Source: Pseudomonas sp. GOM7 (GTDB taxonomy: Bacteria; Pseudomonadota; Gammaproteobacteria; Pseudomonadales; Pseudomonadaceae). From it: 64,000 nucleotides of DNA. The DNA is taken from NCBI RefSeq assembly GCF_026723825.1, contig NZ_CP113519.1:806001-870000 (forward strand), in the 5' to 3' direction. The notes below the pieces were generated by a model. It was not told where the DNA came from. It did not search any database and was given only the letters and a program-made list of their open reading frames with translations. The position numbers were made by a program, and so were the translations under genes. Shown one piece after another: positions 17,292 through 30,200 of the stretch (position 1 is its first letter; every line of letters begins with the position of its first letter).

Positions 17292-18569
17292 ATGTTCCAG
17301 AACAACTGGCTGGCCGGCAGCATGGGCGCTGTGGGCCTGATGGGCATGTTCGCGTCGCTTTCCGCCCAGGCGGACTTCATCGACGATCGGCAAGTCAGTC
17401 TTGGCTTGCGCAACTTCTATATCGACCGTGACTTCAAACAGCACGATGCGCCTAAATCACGTATTGGCAGTTGGACTCAGGGTTTCGACTTTCGCGCCAT
17501 TTCCGGTTATACCGAAGGCACTGTGCAATTCGGCCTCGATGTATCCGCGCAATATGCCTATCGCCTCGATGGCGGCGGAGGTCGCGGCCCCGATAGCATC
17601 ATTCCCTACGATGACAGCAAGGGCGAACAGGTGCGCGATTACGGCCGTGCCGCGCTGACCGCGAAGATGCGTTACTCCAAGACCGAGCTGAAGATCGGCG
17701 AGCATCGCCCGACACTGCCGGTGGCCTTCTACGACGACTCGCGGCAACTGATCACCACCTACCATGGCTTCCTGCTGGAGTCGCGCGAGGTGGACAAGCT
17801 GACCCTCACCGCCGGCCGCTTCACCGAGATCAGCAGCCGCGAATCGTCCAACCGCGAGAAGATGTACCTGTTCAACGGGCCGGACGTGCAGCGCCGCAGC
17901 GACGGCCTGAATTTCGCCGGCGCCACCTATGCCTTCACCCCGGCGCTGTCGGCGAGCTACTTCTACGGCCAGCTGGAAGACATCTACCAGCAGCAGTATC
18001 TCGGTGGCACCTACAATGCCGACCTGGGCAACGGCTTCGGCCTGAAGACCGACCTGCGCTACTTCGACAACCGCGAAGACGGCAAGGCGCTCTACGGCGA
18101 TATCGACAACCGCTCCTACGGCGTGATGACCACCCTGCGCAAGGGCGCCCACGCCATCGGCGTCGGCTACCAGCGCATGCTCGGCGAGAGCACCTTCCCC
18201 ACCCTCAACGGCTATGCGCCGCAACCCTATCTGGTGAACTGGTCCACCGTGGCCTTCGTCAAGCCCAACGAGAGCTCCTGGCAACTGCGCTATGACCTGG
18301 ATTTCGCCAGCTACGGCGTGCCCGGCTTGAAGCTGATGACCCGCTACCTGCGCGGCACCGGTATCGACCGGGGCAACAACGATCTGGATCAGAACGTCGA
18401 GAGCGAACGCAACATCTTCCTCAGCTACGTGGTGCAGAGCGGCCCGCTCAAGGGCGTGGCCTTCGAGTGGCGCAACATCGACGTGAAGACCCGCTATGGC
18501 AATGGTGCGGCGTCGGGGGCCGACTATCAGGAAAACCGCCTGATCACCTCCTACACCTTCAAGTTCTGA
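17292..18569 (+). CDS. OprD-family outer-membrane porin
   Basis: A 425-residue outer-membrane channel. The N-terminus has a signal peptide ending SLSAQA, then DFIDDRQVSLGLRNFYIDRDFK, the typical OprD opening. Repeated amphipathic strands with alternating aromatic residues and the final F (ENRLITSYTFKF) fit an 18-strand barrel of the OccD/OccK type. OprD porins admit specific basic amino acids or carboxylates (benzoate, vanillate and others). Its place right after the iac operon suggests entry of indole-3-acetate or a related aromatic acid, which is inference. Start ATG has AAAGGA 9 bases upstream. Confidence 0.92.
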   Translation: MFQNNWLAGSMGAVGLMGMFASLSAQADFIDDRQVSLGLRNFYIDRDFKQHDAPKSRIGSWTQGFDFRAISGYTEGTVQFGLDVSAQYAYRLDGGGGRGPDSIIPYDDSKGEQVRDYGRAALTAKMRYSKTELKIGEHRPTLPVAFYDDSRQLITTYHGFLLESREVDKLTLTAGRFTEISSRESSNREKMYLFNGPDVQRRSDGLNFAGATYAFTPALSASYFYGQLEDIYQQQYLGGTYNADLGNGFGLKTDLRYFDNREDGKALYGDIDNRSYGVMTTLRKGAHAIGVGYQRMLGESTFPTLNGYAPQPYLVNWSTVAFVKPNESSWQLRYDLDFASYGVPGLKLMTRYLRGTGIDRGNNDLDQNVESERNIFLSYVVQSGPLKGVAFEWRNIDVKTRYGNGAASGADYQENRLITSYTFKF

Positions 18570-18629
18570 CCGGCGGCGGGGCCGGATGCAGACCCGGCTC
18601 CGCCTGCATTCACAGGCTGCGAGAAGACC

Positions 18630-19253
18630 ATGCGACTCTACGAACTGATCACCTTCACCCTGCGCGTGCGCACCCCGGCCGCAGCGCTCAAGCGACTGCG
18701 CGAGACGCTTGCCGAAGCGCGCGATGGCTGCGTACTGATGGGCTGCTGGTCATCCGAAATTGGCCCGCTGAACCAGATCGCCGTGTTGCGCGGCTTTCGT
18801 GACGAGACGGCGCGGCAGGTCGAGCGCGAGCGTTTCCTGCAGGTAGCGGATGCCTTCGGCATCGAAGCCTTCATGCTCGACATGAAAGTGGAGAACTACA
18901 CGCTGTTTCCCTTCCTCGAGCCCCTGGCGCCCGGTCACCACGGGCCCTTCTACGAGCTGCGCGAATACAACCTGATTCCCTCCGGCCTGACGCCGACCCT
19001 GGCGGGCTGGGAGAAGGCCGTCGGCCCGCGTACCGGCGCGGGCTACTCGGCGGTTTACGCGGCCTTCTTCGCTACAGACGGGCGCACCCCGCGTTACCTG
19101 CATATCTGGCCCTACGCCAGCCAGGAACAGCGCCTGGACGTGCGCACTCGCGCGGTGGCCGATGGCGTCTGGCCACCGGAGAACTCCGGGCCGCAACTGC
19201 GCGAGATGCATTCCACCCTCTACCTGCCAGCGGCGTTCTCGCCGTTGCAGTAG
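18630..19253 (+). CDS. NIPSNAP family protein
   Basis: A 207-residue protein containing two ferredoxin-like NIPSNAP-type domains: MRLYELITFTLRV at the start of the first, and FYELREYNLIPSGLTPTLAGW at the start of the second (about residue 107). The family is widespread but has no general biochemical role in bacteria; it often occurs in aromatic or terpenoid catabolic operons. The gene follows the porin by 60 bp on the same strand and may be co-transcribed with it. No membrane segment is visible. It is followed by 240 bp, including a GC-rich inverted stretch and a likely promoter before the TpsB gene. Confidence 0.85.
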   Translation: MRLYELITFTLRVRTPAAALKRLRETLAEARDGCVLMGCWSSEIGPLNQIAVLRGFRDETARQVERERFLQVADAFGIEAFMLDMKVENYTLFPFLEPLAPGHHGPFYELREYNLIPSGLTPTLAGWEKAVGPRTGAGYSAVYAAFFATDGRTPRYLHIWPYASQEQRLDVRTRAVADGVWPPENSGPQLREMHSTLYLPAAFSPLQ

Positions 19254-19493
19254 GGCTGTTGAGAGGGCGCGCATGGCCGCGCCCAGGCGAGCCTGGCTTA
19301 CTTTCAGGCTGCAATCGGAGGGCTTGGATAAAGGGTGAGGTTGATGGCTGTGTGCCATTCGTCGGCTGGCTGATGTACGGCACGACAACTGTGACGTATT
19401 TCAGAAAAAAGCCATTTGATGGCAGGTTGCCATGTGCTTTAATCGCCGCCAGATTTCCGCCGTCGATTTTCTGCTATTCAAAGGACTGAAGGC

Positions 19494-21182
19494 ATGTTTT
19501 CTCGTTGTCGTCCTCTTGCCCTAGGGCTATGTGCGTTATCCCTGTCCGCTACTGCGCTGGCGCAGACGCCAGGCGACCGTGAGCTGATTCGCGATCGTCA
19601 GGAGCGTGTGCTGCAGGAGCAGCAGCAGCGCCTCGATGAGTTGCGCCAACTGCCTGGCAATACCCCCCAGCTTGCAAGCCCACCCACCGAGGACGAGCGT
19701 TGTTTCGACATCTCTCAGATTCGCCTCGAGGGCGCGACACTGCTCGATGAGGCCGAGCAGCAAAAGGTGCTGCAGCCCTTTGCTGGCCAGTGCCTGGGGG
19801 TGGGCAAGCTCAACGAGCTGCTCAAGGCCATCACCCAGTTCTATATCGATCATGGCTATGTCACCTCGCGGGCTTACCTGCCGCAGCAGGATCTGTCTTC
19901 CGGCGAGTTACGGGTCATAGTGGTAGAAGGCCATCTGGAGGGGCTGGACAGCTCCGAGCTGGCCTCCGACCGCGAACTGGCCATGGGCTTTCCCGGGCAG
20001 ACGGGTGAGGTGCTCAACCTGCGCGAACTGGAGCAGTTGGTCGATCAGCTCAATCGCCTGCCATCGCGTCAGGCCCAGCTCGAACTGGTGCCGGGGCAAG
20101 CGGTGGGCGGCAGCCGCGTGCGCTTGCAGGGCCAGCGCAGCAAGCCCTGGCGTGCCGGCCTGAGCCGCAGCAACGATGGGCAGGAAAGCACCGGCGAACA
20201 GCAATGGGGCGTGAATTTCGACTGGGACAGCCCGTTGGGCCTGGCCGATCAGCTCAGCCTGCGCGCCACGCGCGATGCGGTCAGCGACAGCTATCGCCAC
20301 TCCCACAGCCAGAGCCTGATCTACCAAGTGCCCTACGGCTGGTGGAACTTCAGTTACAGCTTCAGCCAGAGCTACTACCGCACGCAGAGCGAGGGCAATG
20401 GCTTCCTCTTCGATCAGGACGGCGACAGCCAGACCCACGCCCTGCGTGGTGAACGTGTGCTGCACCGCGATGCCGTGAGCAAGACGGCCTTCAACCTGGG
20501 CGTCAGCCATCTGCGCAGCAACAACTTCATTCTCGGCAACCGCATCGACACCTCCAGTACGCGCCTGTCCGAAGCGCAACTGGGCTTCAACCACGGTCGC
20601 CGCATCGGCACCGCCTTCGTCAACGCCGATATCGGCTGGCAGCGTGGCATCGGCGCTTTCGACGCCCAGCGTGCCGGCGATCCGCAGAGCAGCCAGCCGG
20701 TGGCGCGCTACAACAAGTACAGCCTGACCCTGAGCTACTTGCAGCCGTTCGACCTGTGGGGCGAGTCCTTCACTTTCGACAGCCTGGCCTACGGGCAGAG
20801 GAGCGAGGACGTGCTGTTCAGCCCGCAGCGCATCAGCATCGGCGGCCTCAGCTCGGTGCGGGGCTTCAAGGAGGAGTCGCTGTCCGGCGACACCGGCGGC
20901 TACTGGCGTAACCAGTTGCGCTGGCGCCGCCCGGTGACCTGGGAAGCGCTGCGACCTTTCGTTCACGAGTACAGCCTGGCCTTCGCCTATGACGTCGGGG
21001 TGATCCACGGTGGCCGCTACAACCCCGAGCAACGCGGGCGCATGAGCGGCAACGCTGTCGAATTCGCCCTGCGCGGCCAGCACCTGGCCGCGTCGCTGAG
21101 TTTCGCCCATTCCCTGGAGCGCCCGGATGCCATCGAGCATGGCGAGCGCCCGGTTTATTTCCGCCTCGATCTGTTCTTCTGA
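19494..21182 (+). CDS. cdiB: TpsB/CdiB outer-membrane transporter of a two-partner secretion system
   Basis: A 562-residue Omp85-superfamily transporter that exports the adjacent exoprotein across the outer membrane. A signal peptide (about 1-24, ending ATALAQ) is followed by an N-terminal helix with Q-rich sequence, two POTRA domains (about 70-220; CFDISQIRLEG and LNELLKAITQFYIDHGYVTS), and a 16-strand barrel ending with F. The motif VRGFKEE near residue 460 is the L6 loop signature that reaches into the barrel. It is 36 bp upstream of cdiA and the pair is surely one operon. The symbol is by similarity of layout to CdiB; ShlB/FhaC-type function is the same chemistry. Confidence 0.93.
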   Translation: MFSRCRPLALGLCALSLSATALAQTPGDRELIRDRQERVLQEQQQRLDELRQLPGNTPQLASPPTEDERCFDISQIRLEGATLLDEAEQQKVLQPFAGQCLGVGKLNELLKAITQFYIDHGYVTSRAYLPQQDLSSGELRVIVVEGHLEGLDSSELASDRELAMGFPGQTGEVLNLRELEQLVDQLNRLPSRQAQLELVPGQAVGGSRVRLQGQRSKPWRAGLSRSNDGQESTGEQQWGVNFDWDSPLGLADQLSLRATRDAVSDSYRHSHSQSLIYQVPYGWWNFSYSFSQSYYRTQSEGNGFLFDQDGDSQTHALRGERVLHRDAVSKTAFNLGVSHLRSNNFILGNRIDTSSTRLSEAQLGFNHGRRIGTAFVNADIGWQRGIGAFDAQRAGDPQSSQPVARYNKYSLTLSYLQPFDLWGESFTFDSLAYGQRSEDVLFSPQRISIGGLSSVRGFKEESLSGDTGGYWRNQLRWRRPVTWEALRPFVHEYSLAFAYDVGVIHGGRYNPEQRGRMSGNAVEFALRGQHLAASLSFAHSLERPDAIEHGERPVYFRLDLFF

Positions 21183-21218
21183 AGATTTGCCGGCTGGATG
21201 GCCGGTAGGAGTATCGAC

Positions 21219-24200
21219 ATGGACGTACGCAGTCCCCTGTATCAGAACATTGCCCTCATCCTCGCGGGCGTGCTGTTTCTCAACCCCATCGTGGCCACAG
21301 CGGCGCAACTGGCGGTGGATCAGGCCGCTGGTGGCAACACCAGCCTGACCCAGGCAGGCAATGGTGTGCCGGTGGTGAATATCGCCACGCCCAATGGCAG
21401 TGGCCTGTCGCACAACAAGTTCACCGACTACAACGTCGACCAGCAGGGGCTGATCCTCAACAACGCCACCGATAAGCTGCAGAGCACCCAGCTCGGAGGC
21501 CTGATCATCGGCAACTCCAACCTCAAGAACGGTGCCGCGGGGCTGATCCTCAACGAAGTCACCGGCGGTAACGCCAGCCAGCTCAAGGGCTACACGGAAG
21601 TGGCCGGGCGCTCGGCGGCGGTCATCGTCGCCAACCCGCACGGCATCACCTGCGATGGCTGCGGCTTCATCAACACCCCGCGCGTCACCCTCAGCACCGG
21701 CACGCCGGTGGTGGAAGGCGGTCGCCTGCAACGCTTCGACGTCGACGGCGGGCAAATCAGCATCGAAGGGCAGGGCCTCAATGCCGACAACGTCGATCAG
21801 TTCGACCTGATCACCCGCAGCGCCAAGATCAACGCCGAGCTGTACGCGAAGAAACTCAACATCGTCACCGGCCGCAACCAGGTGGATGCCACCACCCTGG
21901 CCGCCACGGCCAAGGCAGATGACGGCTCGGACAAGCCCCTGCTGGCCATCGACAGCTCAGCGCTGGGCGGTATGTACGCCGGGGCCATTCGCCTGGTGGG
22001 CACCGAGCAGGGCGTGGGGGTGACACTGGCCGGCGACATGGCCGCCAGTGCTGGGGATATCCAGATCGATGCCAACGGCAAGCTGAGCCTGGCGCAAACC
22101 TCGGCCAACGGCAATCTGGCCATCGAGGCTGGTGAGGTAGACCTCACCGGCAAGACCTACGCGGCCGGCAAGGCAACGCTCGGTGCACAGGGGCAACTCA
22201 AGGTGCAGCAGAGCTTGGCCGCAGCGGGGGATGTTCGGCTCAAGGCCGGACAGGTGGTCAACGAAGGGGTGATCGAGGCCGGCGTCAAGGCTGATAACAG
22301 CCGCACAGAGGCGGATCTGAGCCTGGAGGCGCAGCAGGTGCGCAACGCCGGCACTTTGATCGGTAATCGTCAGTTGCAGGTCAAGGCCAGCCAGCGTCTG
22401 GACAACCAGGGCGGCACGCTCAGTGCCAAGACGCTCACCCGAGTCGAGGCCGCACAGGTGGATAACCGTCAGGGCCGGGTGTTGGGTGATGCCGCTGTAA
22501 GCGTAACGGCGCAAGAGGTGGACAACCGCAGCGGGCAGATGGTTGCCAAGCAGGTGGATATCGCCGTAGAGGCTGAGGGTGCGCTCGACAATCGGCAGGG
22601 GACGTTGTTTGCCGAGGAGCGCCTGGGGGTCACTGCCGGCGACTTGGACAACAGCGGCAAAGGCACCCTGGCCAGCCAGGGAAGCCTGGCTGTCACGCTC
22701 ACGGGCCACCTCGACAACCATGATCAAGGCACGCTGATCAGCCAAGGCTCGCAGAGCATCAGTGCGGCCAGCGTTGATAACAGCGCTGATGGTCTGCTGT
22801 CGAGCCGCTCCAGCCTCAGCCTGAACAAGGCGGCGACTGACAACCGGGGTGGCAGGATCCAGGCTGACGGCGCGCTCAGTCTGAACCAGGGCAGCTTGGA
22901 CAATCAGGGCGGTACGCTCAGCGGCAAGGAAAGCGTGACCCTTGAACTGGCCAGCCTGGACAACCGCAACCAGGGGCAGGTGAGCGCCAAAGGCAATCTC
23001 GATGCGAAGATCGCGCATCTCCAGCAGGCCAATGGCGGCGAGCTGCTCAGTCAGGGCCGGCTGAAACTCGAAGGCACGCGTCTCGACAATCGCCAGGGGG
23101 GCCTGATTGCCGCGACTGAGGCTTTACAGGTCGTCGCGAGCGAGGCCTTGCTCAATGCGGGTGGGGAAATCTCCACCTCGGGCTCGGCAGTCGTTCGCGC
23201 TCAGGCCGATAGCGACCAACCTGCTGCCGTGCTGGATAACAGTGGCGCTGGTTTGATCGTCGCTGATCAGGGATTGGAGCTTTATGTTCAGCGTCTACTG
23301 AATAACGCCAAGGGTGTACTCGCCGGGCGTGATGGGCTGATTGTGCATGGCGGCAGCCTGGACAACAGCGTTGGCGGCATCCTGAGCAGTCAGCGAGTCA
23401 TTGACGTGCAACTCGATGGCGCCTTGAACAACCAGGCTGAGGGCCGAATGCTCGCGGCTGGTGGCCTGCTGATCAAAGCCGGCAGCATCGATAACCGAGC
23501 GGCGGGTCTGCTGTCCAGTGGCGCCGTATTGAGCGTTGCAGGTGGCAACCTGAACAACCAGGGTGGTCGGATGGTCAGCGATGGTCAATTGAGCATCCGC
23601 AACAGCAGCCTGAACAATGACAAGGCCGGTCTCATCAGTGCCGGTCAAACGCTGAGCATCGAAACCGGCACGCTCGACAACCAGCAAAAGGGCCTGATCA
23701 GTGGTGGTGCCGAAGTCACCGTGCAAGCCACCCAGCTCAACAACCACGACAAGGGCCGGATCGCCGCCAAGGGCACTGTGCAGGTCACCGCCACTGCGCT
23801 GGATCAGCACGCTGGCGGTGAGCTGGTCAGCGAAAGCGCACTGACCCTCGACTTGCAGGGCGGCGACCTCGATAACAGCGATAAAGGCTTGATCGCCACA
23901 CCGGGCGCCTTGCTGCTGAAGAACCTCGGCAAGGTCGACAACCGCTCCGGCGGTGAAATCTCCAGCCGCCAGGGCTTTCTCTTGAAGGCCAGCGAGCTGA
24001 ACAACAGCGCAGGCCAGGTGATCAGCACCCAGGCACTGCAACTGCAGATTACTCGACTGCTGAATAACAGCCTCAAAGGTGTGCTTTCGGGCGGCAGTCT
24101 GGAGGTGAAGGCCGACAGTCTGAACAACGCCGCCGCCGGGGTGCTGGTCAGCAAAGGCGATATGCTGGTCAAGCTTACCGGCAAGCTGGATAACCATGAC

Positions 24201-27200
24201 CAGGGCACCCTCTCGGCGGCCCAGGCATTGACCGTTGAAGCCGCCGAGTTGGATAACTCCGACGCCGGCCTGCTGGCCAGTGGTGCCGACCTGAAGGTGG
24301 TAACCGGTGACTTGAACAACCAGGGCGGCAGCCTGCTCAGCCAGGCCGGATTCGTGCTCGAGTCTGACGACCTCGACAACCGTGATGGCGTCATCAGCAG
24401 CCGCCAGGCCCTCAGCATGACGGCAGGTGCGGTCGACAACCGCGACAACGGCCTGATCACCAGTGCCGATACCCTCAAGCTGACGGCCAGCCGCCTGGAC
24501 TCCAGTCGCGATCTCGGTAAGAGCGGGGGCGAACTCTCGGCCAAGAAAGACCTGCAACTGACCGTCACCGAGCTGATCCAGCGCCAGGGCCGGCTGATCG
24601 GCGAGGCGGGCGTGCGCATCGACCTCAAGGGCGGTGACCTGGACAACCGGGGCGGTGTGCTCACGGCCAATGGATCACTGGTTCTGCAGGGGCTGGGCAA
24701 GCTGGACAACCGCGATGGCGGGGAAATCTCCAGCAAGCTGGGTTACCAACTGCACGCCAAGACCATCGACAACGGCGAGCAGGGCCGCATCATCAGTGCC
24801 GGTCAGCTTGGTCTTGATGTGGGCACTGGCGACGTGCGTAACGCCGCAGGCGGGCTGATCTCCGGTTGGCAGGGCGTGGATATCGCCGCTGGCAACCTGG
24901 ACAACAGCGCGCGCGGCACTGTCTCCAGCCGGGACGGCGCGTTGACGGTCAAGCTCGACGGCAAGCAGCGCATGCTCGATAACAGCGACGAAGGCGCTCT
25001 GGTCAGCAAGGGCGCGCTGGAAGTCGAGGCCACCCGCCTCGACAACAGCGCCAAGGGCATCGTATCCAGCGGCGGCGATCTCGACCTGCGCCTGACCGGC
25101 ACCCTCGACAACAGCGGTAACGGCCTGATCGACACTCAGGGTAGCCTGACGGTCAATGCCGATGCGGTGAACAATAACGCCGGGCAGATTAGCAGTACCA
25201 AGGCCGCCAGCCTGGATGCCACCAGCCTGAACAACCAAGCCGGCCAGCTCGCCAGTGGTGCGGCGCTCGACCTGACCCTCACAGGCGATCTGCTCAATGG
25301 CCAGCAGGGCAAACTGGCCAGCGCCGGCCCGCTGGTGCTCAAGGCCAAGCTCGTCGATAACCAGAGCGGTAGCCTGATCAGCCAGAGCCTGCTTGACCTG
25401 ACCGCCAGCAGCCTGAATAACGTGGGTGGCACCGTCGCTGCACGCAATGGCCTGAGCCTGCTGTTGACCGGCGCCCTGAACAATACCAATGCCGGCCTGA
25501 TCCACAGTCAGCTAGGCAGCATCGGCATTGGTGCTGAACGCCTCGACAACAGCGCTGGCAGCCTGAGCAGCCAGGGGGATCTGCTGCTCACCCTGGATGG
25601 CAAGCTGGATAACCGCAGCGGCCAGCTCCAGAGCCGTGCCGGCAAGCTCGACCTGAAACGCGCCACCAGCGTCGACAACCAGGGCGGCGTACTCAGCAGC
25701 CTGACCGGCTGGCTCAAGCTGGTAAGTACCGGGTTATTCGACAACCACGGCGGCACTACTCAGGCGCATACGCTCGACATTGAGGCCCAGGGCCTGAACA
25801 ACCGTGGCGGGCACATTTCTGCGTTGGCCGGCAACACCACGATCGACCTGGGTGATGCCACCTTCAACAACCAAGGCGGTGGCCTGTATGCCCATCAGTT
25901 GCTCGATGTCACCGCCGGCGACTTCAACAACCAGGGCGAAGCGTCGGGGCAGGGCGGCAAGGTAGCCGCCGAGCGCATCGACTTCGGCCTGTCGGGGGCG
26001 TTGAACAACACTTATGGCCTCGTCGAAAGCGCCAGCAGCCTGAGCCTGACAAGCACAAGTTTGGACAACCGCTTCGGTAGTCTGCGTGCCTTGGGCAGCA
26101 CTGGCGATACCGGTATCACCACCGGCAGTCTGGACAACCGTGATGGCCGCATCGAAACCGCCAACACCAACCTCGTACTCGGCGCAGCCAGCCTGCAGAA
26201 CGCTGGCGGTAGCATCCTGCACGTTGGCACCGGCAACTTCGGCCTCAGCGCCGCCCAGGTCATGGGCGCCGGTGGCGACCTCAGCACCAACGGCCTGCTC
26301 AGCCTGACAGCCGATAGCTGGACCAATAGCGGCGTGCTGCAAGCCGGGCGCCTGGTGCTGAACATCGGCAACTTCACCCAGACCGCCACCGGCCAGTTGC
26401 TAGCCAGCCAGTCCCTGACGGGTAGCGGTGGCACCTGGATCAACGACGGCCTGCTGGCCAGCGACGGCAATCTCAGCCTCGACCTGACAGGGGCCTACAG
26501 CGGCGCAGGGCGGGTGACCAGTCTGGGTGACTTGAGCCTGCAAGCCGCCAGTATCGACCTGGCGAGCGCCGCCCATATCAATGGCGGTGGTGTGAGCAGC
26601 GTCAGCAGCAGCGGCACCCTGACCAACCGTGGTCGGCTGACCTCGGCCAGTGGCCTGACCGTCAGCGCCAACACCCTGAACAACTACGGCACCTTGGGCA
26701 GTGGCGAGACATTGCGGCTAGTCGCGCCCAACCTGCTCAATGAACGAGGCTTGATCTTCAGTGGCGACGATATGGCGCTGCGGGTGGAGAACTTCACCAA
26801 TAGGTATGGGGACGTTTATAGCCTTGGAGTTTTTGATCTTGCTAAAGATGATCAAAGGGGGTGGTCAGAGAAATTTCAGAATATATCTTCTGTTATTGAG
26901 GGCGGGCAGGGGGTAAGGGTTTTTTCGGATGTTATCGTTAATAGGAAGGATAAGTTTGAAGTCGCGTCAGGTTTGAAGAGTGCGACTATCGGGGTGCGTT
27001 GCTACAGTTGTTCGGTGGTTTCCGCTTATGGTGGTGGAGGTGCGCACCTAGTTTGGATGCAAGAATTTGAAAGTAAGGTTCTTCAGGACTCTCCAAGTTC
27101 AAGTATTCTCTCTGGCGGCGACCTGTCAATGGCAGGGCGAGATTTCTTGAATGAGAGGTCAGTGGTATCTGCTGCAAAAGATGTTGCTATTAGTGTTTCT

Positions 27201-30200
27201 GATTTTAAAAATTCAGGTTCTTCTGTAGGAAGTTATGTTAGTTATAAGTATATAGCGCTTAATCCGAATAAGAGTTTGTGGGCGCAGATAATAAATTATA
27301 ATCGGTATAATGATGCTGCCTATAATAGAGATGTCGCTGTATGGAATTCATCTATGAGCGGCGGGCGTGTCGAGTCTACTTATCGCTCTCAAGGATTTAA
27401 GCCGCCAGATAGATACTTGACGCAGTACTTCGGCCCTATGTCGCTTAGCTTGGGGCATAATCTTTTGCAAGGAAGTGGGAAGGTTAATCATGCGCCTGGT
27501 CCTTATGAAAGGAGCTTTGTAAGCTTCGGTTCGTCTCTTTATTCTTCAGGTGTTAGGGTGGATGCCCCTAGCGCCATAAAAAATGCTAATTCGTTCTCTG
27601 AGTTGATTGTCAATGGCGAGGTGGCTCGAGTTTCCAGTGCTCTAATACAAGCTGGGAATAAAGTTTCTGTCACTGCAATTAATTCTATAAATAACGGTGT
27701 TACCTCTGAGGGCGTTGCTAATGAGAGCAGACTGAGCCGAGTTGGAGACGTTAAAGCAACCAGTACTGGAAAGACCACAGTTGTCTTCCTCAACCCACAA
27801 CTCCCGCCAAACCTGCAACAGCAGCAAGTCAACCCGCTGACGCTCCCTGGCTTCACTCTGCCGCAAGGGGAGAACGGCCTGTTCCGCCTGAGCAATCAGG
27901 CGTCTGTCTCCATCAATGCCACTCCTGTACAGGGTGTTGCTGAAGAGGTGAGCCAAGCTGCCAGCCTGAGCGCGGTGAGCGTCGCTGCGAACCAGCCTGC
28001 GCAGGCTCCGGTAACGGCAGGTACCAGTGCTTGGAGCCCACAAGACGACCAGTCAGCGGCAAGCTTGCCGAGCGTCGAAGTCTCCAGAGTGGCTGGCGTG
28101 CAGAGCTTGCCCGGTAATGCCGCGCCACCTGCCCGCCACAAGTACCTGATCGAAACCAACCCGGCGCTGACCGACCTCAAGCAATTCGTCAGTTCCGACT
28201 ACCTGTTGGGCAACCTCGGTTATGACCCCGACCAGGCGCAGAAGCGTTTAGGCGATGGCCTCTACGAACAGCGCCTGGTACGTGAAGCCATCGTGGCGCG
28301 CACGGGCCTGCGTTACCTCGCCGGCCTGACCAGCGACGAAGCGATGTTCCGTTACCTGATGGACAACGCCGTCGCCAGCAAGGCGCGACTGGGCCTGAGT
28401 CTGGGCGTGACCCTCAGTGCCGAGCAGGTCGCCGCGCTGACCCACGACATCGTCTGGCTCGAAGAGCAAGAAGTGGCGGGCGAGAAGGTGCTGGTGCCGG
28501 TGCTCTACCTGGCCCAGGCCAAAGGTCGTCTGGCCGCCAACGGCGCGCTGATCCAGGGCCGCGACGTCACCCTGATCAGCGGTGGTGAACTCGCCAACCA
28601 GGGCACCCTGCGCGCCAGTGACAACCTCACGGCCACGGCTGGCAATATCCGCAACAGCGGCCTGGTCGAGGCGGGTAACCGCCTGCAACTGCTGGCGACC
28701 GACAGCATCCGCAACGCCCAGGGCGGCATTATCGCCGGGCGCGATGTCAGCCTGACCGCGCTGACGGGGGATGTGATCAACGAACGCAGCGTAACCCGCC
28801 ATCAGACCCAGTACGGCAATATCCGCACGATCCAGGACTTCGTCGACAGCGCCGCGCGCATCGAGGCCGCCAACGACCTCAGCGTGATTGCCGGGCGTGA
28901 CTTCAGCAACCTGGGCGGTGTGCTGGACAGCCGGGGTGACCTGGCCATCGATGCCGGGCGTGACGTCAACATCAGCTCGGTGGAAGAGCGCGTTAGTCAG
29001 GCTCGTGGCAGCTATTACCTCAACGAGCGGGTGAGCCAGATAGGCGCCCAGGTCAGCGCTGGGCGCGATCTGGATATCAGCGCCGGGCGAGACCTGGGCG
29101 TGATCGCCAGCCGCCTGGAGGCGGGGCGTGATGTGGGTATGCAGGCGGGCGAAGATCTGTTGATCAGCTCTGCGGCTAACGAAAGCCACTTCCTGTCACG
29201 TAGCAAGAAAGTGACCCAGAGCCGTGATCAGATTACCCAGCAATCGAGTGATATTCATGCGGGCCGCAACCTCAGCCTCGATGCTGGCAATGACCTGAGC
29301 ATCGTGGCGAGCCGTGCGCGTGCTGGAAACGACGTGGACATCGATGCCGGTAACGATGTGCAGGTGCTCTCGGCCAAGGACGAGAGTGCCTCCTTCTACT
29401 CTAAGAAGAAAAAAGGCTCTTTCGGGCGCAGCAGTAGCAAACAGCAGGAGAGTTATCACAGCACCAACATCGCCTCGGTCGTTGAGGCAGGTAATGACCT
29501 GACGATCAATGCCAGCAAGACGGAAGGTGGTGGCTTGACTGTCGACGGTGGTCGCGATGTCACGGTCATCGGCAGTCAGCTCAGCGCTGGCAACGACCTG
29601 CTGCTTGGCGCTACTGGCGATGTGGCGATCCTTTCGGGGGTAGAAGAGCACGGCTCCTACAGCAAGAAGAAAAAGTCCGGTTTCCTTGGCCTGTCGAAGA
29701 GCGGCAAGAGCCAGCTCAAGACCAGCGCAACCCAGATTTCTAGCGAACTGGAAGCTGGCAATGATGTGGTGGTCGCCGCAGGTAACGATATTCGACTGCG
29801 TGCCAGTAGCACTGAAGCAGGCAATGACGTCGAGCTGCGCTCGGGATTGGTCAAGGACACTGGCGATATCAACCTGGTGTCAGCCAACGATACGGCTTAC
29901 AGCCTGACCGAGCAGTACAAGAAAAAGGTCGGTCTTTCGGCTTCTGGCGGCTTCGTTTCGGTTGCATCGGCCAAGGAGGCAGGCAAGGCAGCACAGAGCA
30001 GCACCAGTGTTGGCAGCCAGGTGACGGCTGAGCGCGATGCCTCTTTGCAAGCCGAGCGCGACATCAATGTGATTGGCAGTGGCATCAGCGCTGGACGCAA
30101 CCTGCGCCTCGATGCTGGCCGTGATGTGAACGTTGCAGCCGCCGAGAACGAGAGCTCCCAGCGTAACTGGGAGAAGAACAAACAGGTCGGTTTGGGAGTG

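Noticed and set aside
19908..21755. 615-codon minus-strand frame opposite cdiB
   Set aside because: Shadow of the TpsB gene and the beginning of cdiA, with biased composition and no domain.
22400..26700. CRISPR-like regular repeats within cdiA
   Set aside because: The periodicity is that of about 20-residue FHA protein repeats with varied codons; there are no constant direct repeats with unique spacers.
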